12,921 bases of DNA from positions 1 to 12,921 of the forward strand of contig DNIT01000162.1 of the NCBI GenBank assembly GCA_003489345.1, in the 5' to 3' direction. Below, piece by piece: positions 5,579 to 12,599 of this stretch. The translations under genes and the position numbers were made by a program. The notes beneath the pieces are model-generated. The model was given only the letters and a program-made list of their open reading frames with translations. It did not search any database and had not been told where the DNA came from. Within the stretch, counting starts at the first letter, position 1. Every line of letters begins with the position of its first letter. Source of the stretch: Pelotomaculum sp. (GTDB lineage Bacteria; Bacillota; Desulfotomaculia; Desulfotomaculales; Pelotomaculaceae).

Positions 5579-8227
5579 CTATTTTTCAACCCACCACTTA
5601 AGCACCCGGCTGACCAGCACCGCTGTTTCCGCACGGGTTGCCCCGTCCTTGGGCCTGAATAAGCCACCTTCCCCCTGCAATAAACCGGCGCTGGTAGCTC
5701 TGGACACCGCAGCCCTGGCAAAATCGGGAATTGCTCCAGCATCTTTATACTTTAGGTTCTTGTCTGTCTCCTGCAGCGCCAGCGCCCGATCGATCATAAC
5801 GGCCATTTCACTTCTGGTAATACGTGAATCCGGTCTAAAGGTACCGTCCGGGTAGCCTGAGACAACCCCGTTGGCAACCGCGGCAGCGACAGCGCTGCCG
5901 GCCCAGTCCGGTATGCTGTCCTTAAATACCGGTAACTTTTCTACAGTCGGCCACTGCAGGGCTGACGACAGCATCTTAACAAACTGAGCTCTGGTTACGG
6001 CCTGCCCGGGCAGAAATGTTCCATCGGGAAAACCGTTGGCCACCCCGCGCGCCGCCAGGTCGTTGATGGCTGCTTCGGCCCAGTGCTTGCCGGTATCCTT
6101 GAAGGATGGAAGTCTCCTATGGTCATCCACCAGGACCAGCTGGCCAAACCCCCATACCCGGGCGCTAATTGTTTTTACTTCACCCTGGTCTTCCACTCCG
6201 GCAGGCTGCTCTTCCCATTTTTTAGTGGAATCATCCCACATCAGGATGGCCGGACGGCCTGTTATTGTACCGGGTTGATAATCCCAACGCAGGCGCCAGG
6301 GGGCCTTGAGAGCAACTTTCTCCTCAGGAGCCGGGCTTACCGTTATTGCGCCCAGGTTGACGCAGTCCGCCGGTAGCCCGGTAGTCTCAGGAGCATAAGC
6401 CAGCCTTATCGTGGCTGGCGCTGATACGCCTGACGCAGGGAACGTAACATGAATCCAGCTATCCAGTTCAGCAGACGATTCCTGCTCCGGAAGGGCATGC
6501 AGTTCTACCCAGAGCGGTTTAACGGTAACCGGTATCGATGTGCTCAATCCCAGGAAGGTAGCCTTAATTTCACCTTCAGCGACCTGGTCTGTTGCGGTAA
6601 AACTGCCATCTGCAATTTTACCTATTGAACCGCTGGCAGTCCATGTGACATCCTGGAATTGTAAATCAAAGGTATCACCATAAATTGTAGTCACCCTTGC
6701 CGACAGAGGAACTATCTCCCCGGGCTTAACAGCAATAGCCGAAGGTGTTACAACTAAACTTGACAATGACTCCGGCCCGACAACCTGCACATTCACTGAA
6801 CTCTGTACGTTATCCAGCTTGGCCGTCACGGTTGCCGTACCACCTTGCTTGGGTATTAAAACATTACCGGTAAAATCACCTGAAGGGGTTGCGGACCATT
6901 TTATATCGGCTGGTTTAATTCTTACAGGATTGTAGTATTCATCATACCCTTTGGCGCTAAATGCAGCTTGCGTTCCGGCAAGAGCCACCGGTGGCCCGCT
7001 TACCACCAGACCGTGCAAACTGCCCTGCGGCGCTGTCGAAAAAACGCCTATAGCATCTGGAACAGATCGCAAGGAAGAACCCTGCGGTTGATTGATCAGG
7101 CCGGCTTCGAAGTCACCCAGGCTCCGCGCGGCCATGGTGGTGGAACCACCCCCGTCCAAATTAACAGCTCTCCAGACCCCGATGGAAATCAAGAACGTAG
7201 CCAGTTCCTCCTGGCTCATGCCCCTGCTGATTATAGTCCCGTCGGCAGCAGCCTTCCTTTCAACCGCCACCAGGTAGAGGGTCTTGCCGTCACTTGACAC
7301 GCCAACTGCCGTCCGGGCGACTTTACCAGCAATATTCTGGGTAAAATAGGCAGGCAGGTGACCATCCTCAACTAGCAGGGCCTGTCCGCCCACAGCAGCC
7401 AGGAGTTTGTCTCCTTGAGGGGCCACCTCGTAGCTGGCGGTCACTTCTGTACCCACCGGCATGTTGTCGGTTATAAATTGGGCTGCCAGGCCATGCCCTT
7501 GCAGAACAAAACCATCCTGCGGGATTGTTACACCCGGTTGGTCGGTTAAGACCTGCTGGACAACTCCGTTTCTAACCACTGCAGCTTTCACCCCGGTAAG
7601 GCCGGATATTTTACCCCGGCTGGTGGTGCCCCAGAGCGTTGTGTACATATGAAGAGCATCCACATCAGATGAAAGTTCGTTCATTAACAGATAACCGGGC
7701 TTGTTGATTCCAGCCAGCGGAAAACTATTACCGGCTTCTGTAACCACCTGGCCGGTAAAGTTGAAAATTTCCAAAAGAGGCAGTTTATCTTCCGTAATGC
7801 CAAATCCATACATATCATTGCGCTGGGCAGGGCTCTCCACCAGTTGTCCGCCCTGATAGGCTAAACCAATGGTCCGGCCGCTTTCCGCCATTTGAAAGAA
7901 ATCTCCGTTGATAGCGGCCACCGCCCCGGTACGCTTGGCCATATCCAGCACCGACTGGTTCTTATTGAGGGTGCCGTCCGATCCGATGATCGTATCGATT
8001 TTAACGTAAGGATTGGAGAGATCCACTTTGAGGACATAAACGTTCAGCGGTCCCTCGTCAGTATTCAGGTTGATGCTATGTAAAACAACCCCCTGGGTGA
8101 TGATTTCCTCAGTGTCATTGTTCCCGTTCACCTGATAGGCGTAAGCCTGAAGGGGTGCAACCAGGGACAATATTATGGATACCAGAACAATTTTTCTCAT
8201 GATTCTTCTGAAACTTTTAACAAACAA
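5579..8227 (-). CDS. Secreted SLH-domain phosphodiester glycosidase (NAGPA/DUF2233-like)
   Basis: A large surface protein of about 882 residues. It has a signal peptide (basic KSFRRIMRK, hydrophobic IVLVSIILSLVAPL, then AYA cleavage-like site near 28-30). A phosphodiester-glycosidase domain follows (about 45-400), with INGDFF near 106-111 and the conserved NLDGGGSTTM near 356-365. Next come two bacterial Ig-like segments (about 405-485 and 487-570) and a linker region with an Ig-like fold of uncertain type (about 575-700). Three SLH repeats close the protein (about 706-755, 765-815, 825-875; FPDGTF, YPDGTF, and a degenerate third copy). SLH repeats bind pyruvylated secondary wall polymer. The glycosidase family cleaves sugar-phosphodiester bonds such as in the lysosomal uncovering enzyme; the bacterial substrate is unknown. 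The chosen TTG at 8225-8227 is 6 nt behind GGGAGGG. The upstream in-frame ATG at 8242 overlaps that site. Confidence 0.88.
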   Translation of the reverse strand: MFVKSFRRIMRKIVLVSIILSLVAPLQAYAYQVNGNNDTEEIITQGVVLHSINLNTDEGPLNVYVLKVDLSNPYVKIDTIIGSDGTLNKNQSVLDMAKRTGAVAAINGDFFQMAESGRTIGLAYQGGQLVESPAQRNDMYGFGITEDKLPLLEIFNFTGQVVTEAGNSFPLAGINKPGYLLMNELSSDVDALHMYTTLWGTTSRGKISGLTGVKAAVVRNGVVQQVLTDQPGVTIPQDGFVLQGHGLAAQFITDNMPVGTEVTASYEVAPQGDKLLAAVGGQALLVEDGHLPAYFTQNIAGKVARTAVGVSSDGKTLYLVAVERKAAADGTIISRGMSQEELATFLISIGVWRAVNLDGGGSTTMAARSLGDFEAGLINQPQGSSLRSVPDAIGVFSTAPQGSLHGLVVSGPPVALAGTQAAFSAKGYDEYYNPVRIKPADIKWSATPSGDFTGNVLIPKQGGTATVTAKLDNVQSSVNVQVVGPESLSSLVVTPSAIAVKPGEIVPLSARVTTIYGDTFDLQFQDVTWTASGSIGKIADGSFTATDQVAEGEIKATFLGLSTSIPVTVKPLWVELHALPEQESSAELDSWIHVTFPASGVSAPATIRLAYAPETTGLPADCVNLGAITVSPAPEEKVALKAPWRLRWDYQPGTITGRPAILMWDDSTKKWEEQPAGVEDQGEVKTISARVWGFGQLVLVDDHRRLPSFKDTGKHWAEAAINDLAARGVANGFPDGTFLPGQAVTRAQFVKMLSSALQWPTVEKLPVFKDSIPDWAGSAVAAAVANGVVSGYPDGTFRPDSRITRSEMAVMIDRALALQETDKNLKYKDAGAIPDFARAAVSRATSAGLLQGEGGLFRPKDGATRAETAVLVSRVLKWWVEK

Positions 8228-8283
8228 AAAAATCCCTCCCATTACAATTACCTTAAAAACATTTCGGCCGCTACAATGTGCTC

Positions 8284-8310
8284 AAATGCAGATGCGAATT
8301 CATTCGCACA
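8284..8310. repeat. Dispersed 27-bp repeat, copy 2
   Basis: It matches 984-1010 at 25 of 27 positions. In this copy the core TGCGAATTCATTCGCA is a clean TGCGAA/TTCGCA inverted repeat with a 4-nt centre. The copy lies upstream of the SLH glycosidase. Confidence 0.75.
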
Positions 8311-8351
8311 AAAGCGCCAAGTGCGGCGCTGACGCCCGTTGTGCAATGGTA

Positions 8352-8391
8352 ATCGCATCTATATCAGTTAGTTGATAGGTGACGATGCGAT
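8352..8391. repeat. Extended inverted repeat / stem-loop
   Basis: ATCGCATC (8352-8359) pairs with GATGCGAT (8384-8391). Inside it TATCA (8362-8366) pairs with TGATA (8373-8377) around a GTTAGT loop. There is no T-run on either side, so it is not a standard terminator. Together with the adjoining 27-bp repeat it could be part of a small non-autonomous element, but the element's ends were not found. Confidence 0.5.
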
Positions 8392-8536
8392 AGCGGCATG
8401 ATTTTCTCACTAATGAATTACGCTTCACCATATCGCTTTGGCGGGGTGGCCCCCCGCCGTTAAGCCTGGCTAAACCGGCCTCTCTGGCGGCCTGAACCGC
8501 CGCCGAATACTCCTTGATTCGCCCATAATTATTCCT

Positions 8537-8562
8537 TTCAAACAAAAGACCCGCGCGGGGTC
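8537..8562 (-). terminator. Intrinsic terminator after the ThDP-enzyme remnant
   Basis: On the minus strand GACCC and GGGTC pair around a short CGCGC centre, followed by TTTTGTTT. It lies 20 bp beyond the stop of the decayed ThDP-enzyme gene and would end any transcript coming from ychF through the remnant. Confidence 0.7.
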
Positions 8563-8582
8563 ATTATCCTCAGGCGATTTAT

Positions 8583-9193
8583 TTAGGAAGAAGTGTTGTG
8601 CCGGGAACCGCCAAGTTCCAGTGACGGTCGACTGCTCACTATAGCCTCTTTAAGAGCCGACTCAAGGTCGACAGATTGCCCGGCTTTCAAGCCCAAACCA
8701 CCGCAGTCGGCAGCCCATATCCCATACTCCGCCATTTCCCCCACTGCAACAGCTGCTGCCGGACGGGATGAAAAACAGGCCCGAACCAGACCGTATAATC
8801 CGGTATCCAAACTGATAATGGGTCGTCCGGCGCCGTATTCTGCAAGGCTCGCATTAAAAAGCAGGTTAAACGGGTGCGCCGCTGACGGCAGCTTCTCTCT
8901 CCAAATCTTCCAGCAACCCGGAGATTTCGTCTTGTATAAACTTGAGCCATTCCTGTTTGGAGTTACCGCCGAGGCTTTTTATCAACTCCTCTGTAATTTG
9001 TTCCGCCCGCCTACAATCAGACACAGGTCAGCTTGCTGCAGAAAATTTTGGACAAAGTTGGGCTGCCGGCATGACCCACACCTCCGGTGTAAAAGGGGTG
9101 GATCTCGCTACCATACCGTACCGCTGGGGTATTGACCACAGCGGCGTCCCAACGCAAGGCCAGTTCGCCGACAGCTTTACTTGCCTTACGCAT
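8583..9193 (-). pseudogene. Decayed ThDP-dependent enzyme (acetolactate-synthase-like superfamily)
   Basis: No single frame covers this stretch, but stitched minus-strand frames give a coherent ThDP-enzyme fragment. The central domain reads AVGELALRWDAAVVNTPAVR, then GSEIHPFYTGGVGHAGSPT (9193-9041), then QQADLCLIVGGR (9044-9003), which is the usual PV..T..G...HP.Y.G..G..GSP and ADL.L.VG.R pattern. EQITEELIKSLGG and a helical linker follow (9007-8866). The ThDP domain then opens with GRPIISLDTGLYGLVRACFS (8870-8730), shifts to SMGYGLPTAV (8728-8688), and resumes as GLKAGQSVDLESALKEAIV (8693-8583). The N-terminal domain is missing, at least four frameshifts are needed, and about 100 residues holding the GDG...N metal-ThDP motif are deleted. 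The gene is therefore dead. It lies downstream of ychF on the same strand and ends before a terminator. The exact family member cannot be told. Confidence 0.72.
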
Positions 9194-9287
9194 CTACATC
9201 TGAAACATCGAATTTTTAGGATGTCCTTATCAATATTGACGCTGAACTGGGATGGATGGTTCAACCGGATGTTGTAAAATGTAGAAA

Positions 9288-10382
9288 TTAAACATTAAAC
9301 CTGAAGTTTATGACGTCCCCGTCCTGCACGATATATTCTTTGCCCTCCAGGTGGAACAGGCCTTTTTCCTTGATCTTGCTCATACTGCCGGACTCTTTCA
9401 AGTCAGCGTATTTGACAACTTCCGCCTTGATGAAACCCCGCTCAATATCCGAGTGGATTTTCCCCGCAGCTCTTTTCGCGTCGGTACCCCGCTGTATAGT
9501 CCAGGCTTTCACCTCATCCTCTCCAACAGTAAAGAAAGAGATCAGGCCAAGGTACTCGTAGGCGGCGCGCGCCAGGCGGTCGATTCCCGACTGGGCTATC
9601 CCCAGGTCGGCCAAAAAAAGCTCTTTGTCCTCGTCAGGCAGCTGGCTGATTTCCATTTCAATCCGCCCGCTTATTTCAAGGACAGGCAGTCCCCTTGCTG
9701 CGGCATAGGCGAGAAGCTCACTCTTGAAGGGGTATTCTTGTGCCTTAAACTGCCGTTCATCAATGTTGATTACCAGCAGTAAAGGTTTTTCAGTCAGGAA
9801 ACTATAATTTTTCAAAACCATCCTTTCATCGGCGGTCAACTCCAGGTTGCCTATGGGGCGCTCTTCTTCCAGGGCTCCGAGGCATTTTTCCAGCACTTCG
9901 AGCTCGATCAGGTTTTCTTTCTTGACCTTTTTACCGCCTTTAATACGTTCAATCCTTCTCTCAACGATCTCCATATCCGCAAACAGGAGTTCCATATGTA
10001 TGGTCTCGATGTCCCTTAAGGGATTAATCACATCGTCCACATGCGGCACATCCCGGTTCTCAAAAGCCCGCACCACATGGACAAGCATGTCCACGTTGCG
10101 GATGGCGTTGAGGAACTGGTTGCCCACTCCTTTTCCCTGGCTTGAGCCGCGTACCAGTCCGGGCACATCGCTGAAATGGATTTGTGCATAGGTAGTCTTG
10201 CGGGGCTTGTACATACCACTAAGCAGATCCACTCTGCTGTCCGGCAACCTGGCCATACCGGTATTGGTTTCTGCTTTGCCGGTTAAAAAATTGGAAGTCT
10301 CCGCCCCCGCTCCCGTCAGAAGGTTGAAAATTGTTGTCTTCCCGACCATTGGAAGACCAATCAGACCACAATTTAGATTCAT
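9288..10382 (-). CDS. ychF: YchF/OLA1-family P-loop NTPase (divergent)
   Basis: YchF proteins are Obg-related cytoplasmic NTPases that associate with ribosomes and in studied cases prefer ATP. The product (364 residues from this start) has the YchF order: P-loop GLPMVGKTT near 9-17, ARLPDSRVDLL near 44-54, switch DVPGLVRGSSQGKGVGNQFL near 72-91, a coiled-coil helical insert (about 125-190), NIDE in the G4 position near 206-209, and a C-terminal TGS domain (about 280-364, FFTVGEDEVKAWTI, AAGKIHSDIERGFI, YIVQDGDVINFRFNV). Compared with canonical YchF it differs at the P-loop (GLPNVGKST), the switch (DIAGL) and G4. Starts at 10391 (GTG), 10388 and 10382 (ATG) are all in frame. ATG 10382 is about 6 nt behind GGGTG and matches the family N-terminus. 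The gene diverges from the metallophosphoesterase gene. Confidence 0.9.
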   Translation of the reverse strand: MNLNCGLIGLPMVGKTTIFNLLTGAGAETSNFLTGKAETNTGMARLPDSRVDLLSGMYKPRKTTYAQIHFSDVPGLVRGSSQGKGVGNQFLNAIRNVDMLVHVVRAFENRDVPHVDDVINPLRDIETIHMELLFADMEIVERRIERIKGGKKVKKENLIELEVLEKCLGALEEERPIGNLELTADERMVLKNYSFLTEKPLLLVINIDERQFKAQEYPFKSELLAYAAARGLPVLEISGRIEMEISQLPDEDKELFLADLGIAQSGIDRLARAAYEYLGLISFFTVGEDEVKAWTIQRGTDAKRAAGKIHSDIERGFIKAEVVKYADLKESGSMSKIKEKGLFHLEGKEYIVQDGDVINFRFNV

Positions 10383-10400
10383 ATTCATCACCCAAGTAGT

Positions 10401-10429
10401 AGTTTATCACCAGTGCCATTGATTTACAA
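10401..10429 (-). promoter_or_regulatory. Candidate sigma-A-type promoter for ychF
   Basis: On the minus strand TTGTAA (10429-10424) and TAAACT (10406-10401) are spaced by 17 bp, each matching 4 of 6 bases of the TTGACA/TATAAT consensus. The -10 lies about 20 bp before the ychF start. Confidence 0.4.
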
Positions 10430-10538
10430 ACTGGTTTTATTTTAAATGGCCCGCTCTTGGCTTAATCCCCTTTCACCGTCTGTTTACATTTTGCATCCCT
10501 CGTTAATAAAATAATAAAAAATGAGGAGAAACGGGAAC

Positions 10539-11957
10539 ATGGGTTCAAAGATTAAACTCACAAATTCTACCGGTACAATAATTACCAACGAAGAACTTTG
10601 CACCTTGGGTAGTCAACATGCCGTCATCACCTGGGTAACCCCGCAACAACGTGCGGATACCTCCATGTATATGGGAGAAACGCCAAAACAACTTAAAAAA
10701 CACACCTTTGCATTGGATTCAGAATTTCACTATTTGGAAATGAACAATCTAAAACCATCCAGCCGCTACTGGTATCAGGTGGAAAGCAACGGCGTCAAAG
10801 GTTCTCTCAATTCTTTTACAACCCTGCCCGAACCAAAGGGAAAATACCTGTTCAGCTTTGCTGTCATAAGTGACACCCATATCAATTACGGAGAAGTTTC
10901 AGGAGATATCAATGAGATTTATCTGGGTAAGCTTGTTGATCACGCGAACACCCTCTTGCTCCAGTGCATTCTGGACAGCAAGGGCAGGAACATTGACCTG
11001 ACCGTAATTACCGGCGACCTGACCGACACTGCCAGCAGGCTTCAGTATTTAGGGTTGAGGAATCAGCTATTGCCTTACTTTGGTGATACGCCATATCTTC
11101 TTTGCATCGGCAACCACGATAAATACACAAAAAATTCCGGCTTGGGTGAACAGGGTTTCCTAAATAACCTGACCGACAGGGAAAAAACCTACGCCAGCAT
11201 GGTATTTAAAGATTATCTGTTCCTGCTGATCGACTCATGTAAACAGGACAACAATTGGGGCGACATTGATCCCGTTCAAATGCAGTGGATTGAAAGCATA
11301 TTGACAACAAATAAAGACCGGCCGGCTTTCCTGTTTCTTCACCATCCCTGTAACGGCCCGGACTTGTGGCTTGGTATAAAAAACAGCCGGGAGTTTCTCA
11401 AGCTTACCCGGTCCTTTCCCAATATACAAGGTGTTTTTTGCGGGCATATACATCGCAATTATGTAAGCGTCAACCGTTTCATGACCGGCAGCCGCCCGTA
11501 TGTGGAAGTTCCGGCAACCGTTCAGTTTCCCTGCGCCTATGCCATTGTACAGGTATATGAAAACGGCTTTGCATACAATTCATATAAAGTAAGCAGGCTT
11601 GATTTATCAGAGATGTCCCGGGAACGGTTTATTTTAAAAAAAGGCGGGAAAGCAATTCTAACCAGGTACTGTTTGGGCCGTATCGGCGACCGTAGTTTTT
11701 CTTATTTTAATGGCCAATTATTCCGCCCCAAGCAGTATGAAGTATCTGTAACACTGGATCATACGAAGGCCAACGAACTCTATGAACATGCCCGGTCTAT
11801 TGATGGCGCCAGCCTCATGCCTGCATACGATATCAATAAAGCGAAAGTCATACTTGGCCGTTATGATTCTCTGCATTTGACGACTGAAGCATTTCGGCAG
11901 AAATTTTTCCGTTACGGCGCGTATGTCAGGATTATGGAGGTTGGTAATGAAAGTTGA
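10539..11957 (+). CDS. Calcineurin-like metallophosphoesterase with N-terminal FN3/PAP-like domain
   Basis: A 472-residue protein. Residues about 15-96 form a fibronectin-III-like domain as in purple acid phosphatases (ITWVTP, LKPSSRYWYQV, FTTLP). The metallophosphoesterase domain follows, with all dimetal ligands: SDTH (D112, H114), GDLTD (D160), GNHD (N192, H193), LHHP (H268) and GHIH (H303, H305). A C-terminal portion of roughly 110 residues (about 365-472) has no domain I recognise. No signal peptide or membrane segment is seen, so it is probably cytoplasmic, unlike most proteins with this domain pair. The start is ATG 10539, with AGGAG at 10524-10528. The in-frame ATG at 10521 overlaps that ribosome binding site. 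The substrate is unknown. It stands alone, divergent from ychF and convergent with the HAD gene. Confidence 0.85.
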   Translation: MGSKIKLTNSTGTIITNEELCTLGSQHAVITWVTPQQRADTSMYMGETPKQLKKHTFALDSEFHYLEMNNLKPSSRYWYQVESNGVKGSLNSFTTLPEPKGKYLFSFAVISDTHINYGEVSGDINEIYLGKLVDHANTLLLQCILDSKGRNIDLTVITGDLTDTASRLQYLGLRNQLLPYFGDTPYLLCIGNHDKYTKNSGLGEQGFLNNLTDREKTYASMVFKDYLFLLIDSCKQDNNWGDIDPVQMQWIESILTTNKDRPAFLFLHHPCNGPDLWLGIKNSREFLKLTRSFPNIQGVFCGHIHRNYVSVNRFMTGSRPYVEVPATVQFPCAYAIVQVYENGFAYNSYKVSRLDLSEMSRERFILKKGGKAILTRYCLGRIGDRSFSYFNGQLFRPKQYEVSVTLDHTKANELYEHARSIDGASLMPAYDINKAKVILGRYDSLHLTTEAFRQKFFRYGAYVRIMEVGNES

Positions 11958-11964
11958 GCAATTT

Positions 11965-12005
11965 TGCGATATATTCGTTCAGGCAATGTAAGCTAATATA
12001 TCTGC
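11965..12005. terminator. Possible weak terminator between convergent genes
   Basis: TGCGATATATT (11965-11975) pairs with AATATATC(T)GCA (11995-12006 region) with one bulged base, spanning the 21-bp gap between the two convergent stop codons and the end of the HAD gene. It is AT-rich and lacks a clear T-run, so a terminator role is uncertain. Confidence 0.25.
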
Positions 12006-12599
12006 AAAAGTCTTATAACGAATGGTTTTGATTCCTTTGTTAAGACAATAGCTATACAAGTCTCCTTTGGCAAACACAACATCGGCATGCATAGAAGGAC
12101 ATGTGTCGGAATAACCGTCTCCTATATAAACAGACTGTCCCTCTTCCTTTAACGCATTCATCAGTTTCGTTTTGCAGGTTCCGCAATTCCCGCATGATTC
12201 ATTGAAGTGGGAGCATTCTATTTTGAAGCCCTGGTCGTATACCATCTTATTTGCATAATAAGGAACCTCTATTTCATATTTTTTAAAAACTGCTTCAATG
12301 CAAAAGTCATAACCATCACTCAGCACAAATACCTTATAGCCTTTTTCCCGGCAGACACTTAAAAATTGCTTGAAGAAATGATCTATCTCCATTTTTTCCA
12401 TCAACCCGACAATATCGTCCATACCAGCTCGGAAAAGCTGAAAAGTCCGGTTGGCGCACTCCTGCGTTGACAATTCCTTGCGTTCCCACTTTTCATTTAT
12501 TTCTTTCCAGCCTTCTTCGGCAAAAGCTTCCACCATAGCCGCACAGGTATCAACCTTTGTTATTGTGCCGTCAAAATCAACAAAAATTGTCTTTTTCAT
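11979..12599 (-). CDS. HAD-IB family phosphatase, MtnX-like
   Basis: A 206-residue cytoplasmic HAD hydrolase of the phosphoserine-phosphatase/MtnX type. Motif I is VDFDGTIT (D8 nucleophile, D10), motif II is LSDG (S94), the motif III Lys is in KTKL (about 143-145), and motif IV is IGDGYSD (D161, D165). A cysteine cluster, C129, C136, C139 and C142 (SCGNCGTCK), precedes motif III. MtnX-like proteins share such cysteines, which may hold a structural metal. MtnX itself acts in methionine salvage, but no methionine-salvage gene is nearby. Instead its ATG (12597-12599) overlaps the thiE stop as ATGA, with GGAGGGG just upstream inside thiE. Tight coupling to thiE suggests a thiamine-pathway phosphate ester as substrate, such as thiamine phosphate or a pyrimidine phosphate, which is inference. 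An in-frame GTG at 12611 lies in the ribosome binding site and was not chosen. Confidence 0.85.
   Translation of the reverse strand: MKKTIFVDFDGTITKVDTCAAMVEAFAEEGWKEINEKWERKELSTQECANRTFQLFRAGMDDIVGLMEKMEIDHFFKQFLSVCREKGYKVFVLSDGYDFCIEAVFKKYEIEVPYYANKMVYDQGFKIECSHFNESCGNCGTCKTKLMNALKEEGQSVYIGDGYSDTCPSMHADVVFAKGDLYSYCLNKGIKTIRYKTFADILAYIA

Larger units (their letters stand above)
8228..8582. other. Intergenic region with repeat and stem-loops
   Basis: This 355-bp stretch has no convincing gene. It holds a dispersed 27-bp repeat (8284-8310), an extended stem-loop (8352-8391), a GC-rich hairpin GGCGGGG / CCCCGCC (8440-8458), and a minus-strand terminator (8537-8562). The promoter for the SLH glycosidase should lie in its left part, but I saw no clear sigma-A hexamer pair. 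Confidence 0.6.

Noticed and set aside
8440..8458. GC-rich hairpin GGCGGGG/CCCCGCC as a terminator
   Set aside because: No T-run follows on either strand; the terminator at 8537-8562 already serves the minus-strand transcript.
8300..8545. Minus-strand 81-residue frame starting with TTG, with the alanine-rich stretch EYSAAVQAAREAGLARL
   Set aside because: The TTG start lies in the T-run of the terminator at 8537-8562 and has no proper ribosome binding site. The good GAAAGGA-ATG nearby leads to only 18 codons in another frame. The frame runs through a stem-loop and into the dispersed repeat.
8593..9277. Long plus-strand frames (about 180 and 111 residues) over the 8.6-9.3 kb gap
   Set aside because: They are antisense to the ThDP-enzyme remnant, whose minus-strand segments match family motifs. 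Their translations are low in recognisable features.
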